Shown: piece by piece, positions 59,493 to 64,000 of the stretch
Layout of the letters: every line of letters starts with the position of its first letter
How positions within the stretch are numbered: the stretch's first letter is position 1
The notes under the pieces: model-generated
The model's database searches: none
Seen by the model: only the letters and a program-made list of their open reading frames with translations
What the model was told of the DNA's origin: nothing
Program-made: the position numbers and the translations under genes
DNA from: CALNYS01 sp942490855
Lineage (GTDB): Bacteria; Planctomycetota; Phycisphaerae; Phycisphaerales; UBA1924
Assembly (NCBI GenBank): GCA_942490855.1
Contig: CALNYS010000005.1
Coordinates: forward strand, 124,001 to 188,000
Length of the DNA: 64,000 nt
Direction of reading: 5' to 3'

Positions 59493-59519
59493 CGCCGGTC
59501 TCACGACCGGCGTTTTTTT
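59493..59519 (+). terminator. Rho-independent terminator after tRNA-Leu(GAG)
   Basis: Perfect 8-bp stem CGCCGGTC / GACCGGCG with loop TCAC, followed by seven T. The opposing acyl-CoA-ligase-like gene stops at 59518, inside the T tract. Confidence 0.93.
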
Positions 59520-61017
59520 ATGCGCCCGCGCCGGCGCCCAGCACCAGCTCGCCAGACTCGATCATCCGCTTCAGGTCCCGGCGCTGGATCTTCCCCGTCG
59601 GGCCCTTGGGCAGCGCGTCCATCGCCGCGAGATGCCTCGGCGTGCGCGCCGCCCCGATCTTCTCCCGGCACCAGCGACGCAGCGCGTCCTCGTCGAACGC
59701 TTCGCCCTCGACCAGCTCCACGACCGCCACGGCGATCTCGCCCCGCATGTCGTCCTTGAGACCCACCACCCCCGACGCCTGCACGCTCGGGTGCTGGTTG
59801 AGCGCCTCTTCGATCTCGCGCGGGAAGACGTTCTCGCCGGCGATGATCAGCATCTCCTTGTGACGCCCGGTGATATAGAGGTGCCCGTCGGCGTCGAGGC
59901 GCCCGATATCGCCGGTGCGCAGACGCCCCTTCTCGTCGTGCATCCCCCGCGAGAGCTCGGGCTCGTGGTAGTAGCCGCGGGTGACGTTGGGGCCGCCGAT
60001 GCGCACCTCGCCGTCGCAGTCGCACGGGAGCTCGCGCCCGCTCTCGACGTCAACGATCCCGATCTCGACGCCCGGGATCGCGCGCCCGACGGAGCGCCGC
60101 CGGAACTCGTGGGGTCGGCACCAGTTCGAGACCGGCGACGTCTCGGTGAGCCCGTACCCCTCGTTGATCGTTTTGTTGAACCGCTCCCGGTACGTCTGGA
60201 AGACGCTGTCGGGGAGCGGCTCCCCGCCCGAGACGATGTAGCGCAGGCTGGCGAAGTCCTCCGCGGTCGCGCCCTTGACGGTCGTGAGCGCGTTGTACAT
60301 CGAGGGCAGCGCGACAAAGAACGTCGGGCGGTGCTCGCGCAGGCGCTTGACGATCTGCGTCGGAACAAACCGCGATGCGTACACGACGGGGATGCCGATC
60401 GTCAGCGGGAGCAGTGTGAGCACGGTGAACCCGAAGGAGTGGAACTGCGGGAGGGCGCCGAGCATCTTGTCGTCGCGCTCGAAGCGCACCCACTCGTCGA
60501 TCTGGCGGACGTTGGTGCGCAGGTTCGCGTGGGTGAGCTCGACCCCCTTCGGGCGCCCGCTGGTGCCCGAGGTGTAGAGGAGCGCCGCGAGGTCGTCCGG
60601 CGCCGCGCGCATCGGCACGCGCGGTTCGGGCATCCCGGAGAAGGACATCTCATCGAGGCGGATCGTCGGGACGGGCGGCTCGTACCCGAGGTGCTCGAGG
60701 ATCGGCCCCACCGTGACGACCGCGTCGGCGCCGCAGTGGCGGGTGATCCAGTCGATCTCCCCCGGGCTCAGGAGATAGTTCAGCGGGACGACGGTCCGCC
60801 CGAGCATCCACCCCGCGAGGGCCGCGGCTGGGAAGAGGCCCGAGGTGGGCAGGAGCGTCGCGACGGTGGGCGAGGAGCTCTTTTTTTCGATCTCGGAGGC
60901 GATGTGGAACGCCGCGACGAGGAGCTCAGCGGACTTCCAGCTCCTGCGGTCGTCGATCACAGCCACCCGACCGGGGTGACACGCCAACTTTCTGAGAATC
61001 GGCCAGTGAACGCTCAT
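59518..61017 (-). CDS. AMP-forming acyl-CoA/acyl-acid synthetase (ANL superfamily)
   Basis: 499 residues from ATG 61017. Motifs of the ANL superfamily are complete: the P-loop LLYTSGTSGRPKGVELTH, LPQFHSFGFT, YGLTETSPVSNW, TGDIGRLDADGHLYITGRHK and the catalytic Lys in KGPTGKIQRRDL. It would activate a carboxylic acid, probably a fatty acid, as the adenylate; the segment PFHSFGFTVLTLLPL-like resembles the acyl-ACP synthetase domain of Aas, but no acyltransferase domain is fused or adjacent. Substrate unknown. Divergent from the SPOR lipoprotein, 81 bases apart. Confidence 0.9.
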   Translation of the reverse strand: MSVHWPILRKLACHPGRVAVIDDRRSWKSAELLVAAFHIASEIEKKSSSPTVATLLPTSGLFPAAALAGWMLGRTVVPLNYLLSPGEIDWITRHCGADAVVTVGPILEHLGYEPPVPTIRLDEMSFSGMPEPRVPMRAAPDDLAALLYTSGTSGRPKGVELTHANLRTNVRQIDEWVRFERDDKMLGALPQFHSFGFTVLTLLPLTIGIPVVYASRFVPTQIVKRLREHRPTFFVALPSMYNALTTVKGATAEDFASLRYIVSGGEPLPDSVFQTYRERFNKTINEGYGLTETSPVSNWCRPHEFRRRSVGRAIPGVEIGIVDVESGRELPCDCDGEVRIGGPNVTRGYYHEPELSRGMHDEKGRLRTGDIGRLDADGHLYITGRHKEMLIIAGENVFPREIEEALNQHPSVQASGVVGLKDDMRGEIAVAVVELVEGEAFDEDALRRWCREKIGAARTPRHLAAMDALPKGPTGKIQRRDLKRMIESGELVLGAGAGA

Positions 61018-61098
61018 CGGCGCGTCTTCCAGAGAGAGGCGCCGACCGGCCGATACCAGTGGTCGCCGAAACGTCTGACCCCCGAGGAGGCCCGACCC

Positions 61099-61866
61099 GT
61101 GAACACCGCCCGATTGAGCATCGTCTTCGCCTCGCTGTCTGTGCTGACCGCCGCCGGATGCGGCACCTCGCAGAAAGTTGACTACGCCCAAGCGTACCAG
61201 CAGGGGCGGTACGCCGAGGCCCAGCGAGCGGCGTCGCAGGAGGCGGCGCGGTCGAGCGGGGCCGAGGCCGAGCAGGCGCGGCTGATCGAGGGCCTCTCGG
61301 CGCACGCCGCGGGCGACCGGAGCGAGGCGCTGCTGCGTCTGCGTCCGCTCCGCGCGTCGCAGGACCCCGAGGTCTCGGGGACGGCCGCGGCGACGGTCGG
61401 CATCATCGAATTCGAACGCGGGCGTTACGAGGAAGCCGCACGCTCGCTGACGCAGGCCGCCGAGAAGCTCGACGGTCGCGACGCGACCCGCGCCCGTGCG
61501 CACGCGGCGCTGGCGTACGAGCGCCTCGGACGCTCGGACGAGGCCGCCGCGCAGCGCCGCATGGCGATGAGCCCGCGCCGCGCCGGCGACGCGTGGGACT
61601 CCCGCGTGGCGCACCGCGACGGCAGCTACGCCATCCAGCTCGGCGCGTTCTCCAGCCGGGCCCGGGCGGCGCGCCTCGTTGAGCAGTCGCGGACCATGAC
61701 GACAGAACGCGGGCTCGGGCAGCCCCGGATCGTGCTGGGGCAGGGCTCGGGCGGCGAGGCGCTGTACCTCGTGCAGGTCGGCGAGTTCCGCGACAAGTTT
61801 CAGGCCGAGGTCGCGCAGGACAAGCTTGGCGTCACGAGCGTGATCGCCGACGTGCCGGTCAACTGA
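61099..61866 (+). CDS. TPR-SPOR lipoprotein
   Basis: 255 residues from GTG 61099 (GAGGAGG upstream). The lipobox LTAAGC gives lipidated Cys21. TPR-like repeats (QAYQQGRYAEAQRAASQEAA; IIEFERGRYEEAARSLTQAA; ALAYERLGRSDEAAAQRRMA) are followed by a C-terminal SPOR domain (SYAIQLGAFSSRARAARLVE ... YLVQVGEFRDKFQAE). SPOR domains bind denuded glycan strands of peptidoglycan at sites of division, so it probably acts at the septum or in cell-wall organisation. Its presence fits with planctomycetes that have retained peptidoglycan. Confidence 0.87.
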   Translation: MNTARLSIVFASLSVLTAAGCGTSQKVDYAQAYQQGRYAEAQRAASQEAARSSGAEAEQARLIEGLSAHAAGDRSEALLRLRPLRASQDPEVSGTAAATVGIIEFERGRYEEAARSLTQAAEKLDGRDATRARAHAALAYERLGRSDEAAAQRRMAMSPRRAGDAWDSRVAHRDGSYAIQLGAFSSRARAARLVEQSRTMTTERGLGQPRIVLGQGSGGEALYLVQVGEFRDKFQAEVAQDKLGVTSVIADVPVN

Positions 61867-61872
61867 CCCGGG

Positions 61873-62788
61873 TCACCCGGTCCAGCCGCGCCCGGTGCGC
61901 GGGTTGGGCATGCGCCCGCCGAGTTCTTTCATCAGCGCCGCGTCCTGTTCGCTCATTGAGCTTGGCGGGACGATTTTGACCACCGCGTAGAGATCGCCGC
62001 GCCTCCCGGCGTCGTCTTCGATCCCGCGCCCGCGCAGGGCGCAGGCGGGATCCGGAGGACGTCCCGGCGGGGATGGTGAGGGTCACGCGGCCGGCCGGCG
62101 TGGGGAGTTCGATCTCCGCGCCGAGCGAGGCCTCGGCGACGGTCACGGGCGTTTCGATGCTGAGGTCCATGCCGTCGCGCCGGAGCAGCGGGTGGTCGCT
62201 GACGCGCACGACGAGGATGAGGTCGCCGGGGGGGCCGCCGCTCTGGCTGGGGCGGCCGGCGCCGCGGACGCGGAGCTTGGCGCCGTCGGCGACGCCCTTG
62301 GGGATGCGCACGGAATAGGTCTGCGTGGAGCCGCCGCGGGTGACGCGGACGGTGTGCTCGCCGCCGGTGAGGGCGAGAGCGAAGGGGATGACCTCGTCCT
62401 TGTGGACGGGCTGTCCCGGGCGTGGCTGGGAGCGGGCGCGGGCGCCGCGCTGCGGGCCCCCGCCGAAGATCTCCTCGATGACGGAGCCGAAGTTGGAATC
62501 TCTGGGGACGCCCCCTCCCCATTGCACGCCGCCGGCCGGCCCCCAGGGGTTGTCGCCCGCGCCGCTGGAGTAGGCGGTGTGCCCGACGCGGTCGTACTTC
62601 TTGCGCGCGTCGGTGTCGCCCAGGACGTCGTACGCCTCCTGGATCTCCTGGAAGCGCTTGGCGGCGTCGTCGGAATCGTTGACGTCGGGGTGGTATTTGC
62701 GGGCGAGCGTGCGGTGGGCGCGGCGGATCTCGTCGGCGGTGGCGCTCTTCTTGACGCCGAGGATCTCGTAGTAGTCGCGCGAGGGCAT
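61873..62788 (-). CDS. DnaJ/CbpA-type co-chaperone with a one-base frameshift
   Basis: An N-terminal J domain (DYYEILGVKKSATADEIRRA, HPD at 33-35), a Gly-rich linker and the two C-terminal beta domains without zinc-finger Cys (type II, CbpA/DnaJ2-like). At about residue 249 (after GTSSGSRLR) the frame goes wrong at the GGG run 62037-62039. Dropping one G restores LRGRGIEDDAGRRGDLYAVV and a normal end at TGA 61873, giving about 304 residues. Without the correction the frame runs to 61859 with a nonsense Arg-rich tail. It overlaps the end of the SPOR gene slightly in that case. Confidence 0.88.
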
Positions 62789-62797
62789 GGTGAGAGT

Positions 62798-63511
62798 CTA
62801 AAAGAGCGGGCGGGCGGCGTCGGCCCACGCCTTGAGGGAGCGCTCGGCGCCGGCGCGCGCGTCGGGCAGCTGTCGCGGGTCGATCACCAGCGAGGCCCCC
62901 GGCGCGGTGGTCGTGAGGACGGCGTAGACCGCGCCGACGTCGAGCCCGCCCTCGCCCAGCGCGCAGCGGGCGCCCGCACGGGAGTCGGCGAGGCGGACCG
63001 CCCCGAGGCCCGGCGTCGCGGCGAGGGTGGCGAGCGGGTCGCTCGGCCCGGCGGCCAGCTCGGCGAGGTCGAGCGCGGGGAGGAAGGGCGGCGGGAGATC
63101 CTCCGCTGCGGGGGCGGTGAGGGCGACGTCGGCCTCGGCGGCCGCGGCCGCGGCGTGGGGGTCGGGGGCGGCGAGGTGGATGATCTTGGTGGTCTCGGCG
63201 AGCCCGGCGGCCTCGGCGAGGAGGGCGCAGGTCGCGGCGACGACGGAGAGGGCGCGGTCCTGGCGGGCGGGGTCGGTGAAGTGCGCGGGCGGGATGGGGA
63301 GATCGGCGCCGTCGAGTCGGAGCTCGAGTCGGCGGAGGAGGGCGAAGAGACCGCGCCGGGCGGAGCGATCGAGCTCGCGAGGGCGGAGGCCCGGGAGGGC
63401 GACGTCGAGGACGACGGCGCGCGCGCCGAGGGCGTGGGCGGTTTCGAGGCGCTCGCGGGGCGAGCCCTGGAGGGGCGTGATGGCGAGTGAGGGGTCGCGG
63501 GGCACGCTCAT
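62798..63511 (-). CDS. Sugar-phosphate isomerase/epimerase-like TIM-barrel protein
   Basis: 237 residues from ATG 63511 (a start at 63562 would overlap the divergent gene). The pattern LETAHALGARAVVLDVALPG, LFALLRRLELRLDGADLPIP, HFTDPARQDRALSVVAATCA and LAEAAGLAE fits the xylose-isomerase-like/AP-endonuclease-2 barrel. The metal-binding Glu, His and Asp of active members are not clearly present, and the protein is short and Ala-rich, so activity is uncertain. It lies 9 bases from the DnaJ start on the same strand. Confidence 0.6.
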   Translation of the reverse strand: MSVPRDPSLAITPLQGSPRERLETAHALGARAVVLDVALPGLRPRELDRSARRGLFALLRRLELRLDGADLPIPPAHFTDPARQDRALSVVAATCALLAEAAGLAETTKIIHLAAPDPHAAAAAAEADVALTAPAAEDLPPPFLPALDLAELAAGPSDPLATLAATPGLGAVRLADSRAGARCALGEGGLDVGAVYAVLTTTAPGASLVIDPRQLPDARAGAERSLKAWADAARPLF

Positions 63512-63555
63512 GTTGTACGCCCGCCGGGGTTGCTGTGCAGGGGTAGGATGCGGTG

Positions 63556-64000
63556 ATGACACGATTGCGCCCGCTGTTTGAAACCGTCCATCTCGCCGCG
63601 CTGGGGGTGTGGGTCGGCGCTCTGGGGATGACCGCGGCGACGGCCGCGGTGTTGTTTCCCGAGATGCGCGACCTGGATCCGTCGCTGGGGGCGTTCAGCG
63701 CGTACCCGGGGGATCACTGGGTGCTGGCGGCGGGGCGGGTGATGGCGCGGGTGTTCTCGGTGCTGGATTCGGTGCAGATCGGGTGCGCGGCGCTGGCGGC
63801 GTTGACGGCGTTTGCGCTCTTCGTGTCGCGGGCGGACCGTCGGTGGCTTCGCCTGGTGCTGACGCTGGCGCCGACGGCGGTGCTGGTGTGGTACGTGCTG
63901 ATGGTGGCGCTCCCGATGCACGCTGACATGACGGGGTACTGGGACGCGGCGCGTGCGGGGGATCTCGAGTCGGCTTCGGCGTACCGGAGCGCCTTTGACG
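63556..64000 (+). CDS. DUF4149-like membrane protein (3' end beyond window)
   Basis: 148 codons are visible; the frame is open to the window end. The start MTRLRPLFETVHLAALGVWV is followed by membrane helices at about 9-32, 54-75, 82-95 and 100-118. The segment VHLAALGVWVGALGMTAATA, a later MARVFSVLDSVQIGCAALAA and the PMHADMTGYWD motif between helices fit the DUF4149 family. Function unknown. Divergent from the TIM-barrel gene, 44 bases apart. Confidence 0.72.
   Translation, partial: MTRLRPLFETVHLAALGVWVGALGMTAATAAVLFPEMRDLDPSLGAFSAYPGDHWVLAAGRVMARVFSVLDSVQIGCAALAALTAFALFVSRADRRWLRLVLTLAPTAVLVWYVLMVALPMHADMTGYWDAARAGDLESASAYRSAFD

Overview
The window is a high-GC, gene-dense chromosomal segment. 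It most likely comes from a planctomycete of the class Phycisphaerae (order Phycisphaerales or a relative). Evidence for this: a Ser/Thr kinase fused to TPR repeats; secreted FG-GAP propellers ending in paired dockerin-like Ca-binding modules (DLAVVLASW type); a PEP-CTERM-like tail of the PAPG variety; a type II pseudopilin with a C-terminal ADGH motif; and a TIGR03032-type protein. RND efflux with a TolC partner, many lipoproteins and an S41 protease show a Gram-negative envelope. No phage, insertion sequence, integrase or CRISPR array was seen. Assignment rests on recognised motifs, not on a database search.

Layout. 1-5300: ComM/YifB AAA ATPase (cut by the window edge), an inactive-looking transglutaminase homologue, OsmC, an APH-fold kinase, rsmA/ksgA and tRNA-Phe. 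5691-12445: the kinase-TPR protein and a large MscS/MscK channel broken by a frameshift. 12620-19254: an envelope-stress island with a YqjD/YqjE-like trio, an OmpR/EnvZ-type two-component pair, two tiny lipoproteins, DUF1328, a DUF2383 four-helix protein, a one-TM peptide and a PRC-barrel protein. 19335-27089: a membrane EEP-family enzyme convergent with a CusCBA-like metal-efflux operon led by a small Cys/His-rich secreted protein. 27148-36527: secreted and surface proteins. 36666-39443: a 925-residue helical lipoprotein. 39802-42328: HPF, purE-purK, tRNA-Leu(CAA), DUF3467. 42393-47062: a second FG-GAP propeller, pheA and two related membrane proteins. 47232-54321: nuoJKLMN (proton-pumping arm of complex I). 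54463-58866: pgsA-pgpA, rplU, a QueC-like protein, an S41 protease. 59115-64000: tRNA-Leu(GAG), an acyl-CoA-ligase-like enzyme, a TPR/SPOR lipoprotein, a frameshifted DnaJ, a TIM-barrel-like protein and the start of a membrane protein.

How the genes work together. purE/purK (IMP synthesis), pgsA/pgpA (phosphatidylglycerol synthesis), nuoJKLMN and cusCBA are real functional groups, with overlapping or near-touching genes. The stress island looks like one response unit: two copies of a 20-bp sequence lie in front of two of its genes, one of them in the intergenic region shared with the response regulator. The most unusual items are that island and its repeated site, the helical lipoprotein, NuoJ with a very large insertion, the QueC-like protein without a recognisable PP-loop, and the transglutaminase homologue lacking Cys and His. 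Two frameshifts in otherwise well conserved genes (MscS-type channel, DnaJ) sit in GC-rich tracts and may be sequencing errors.
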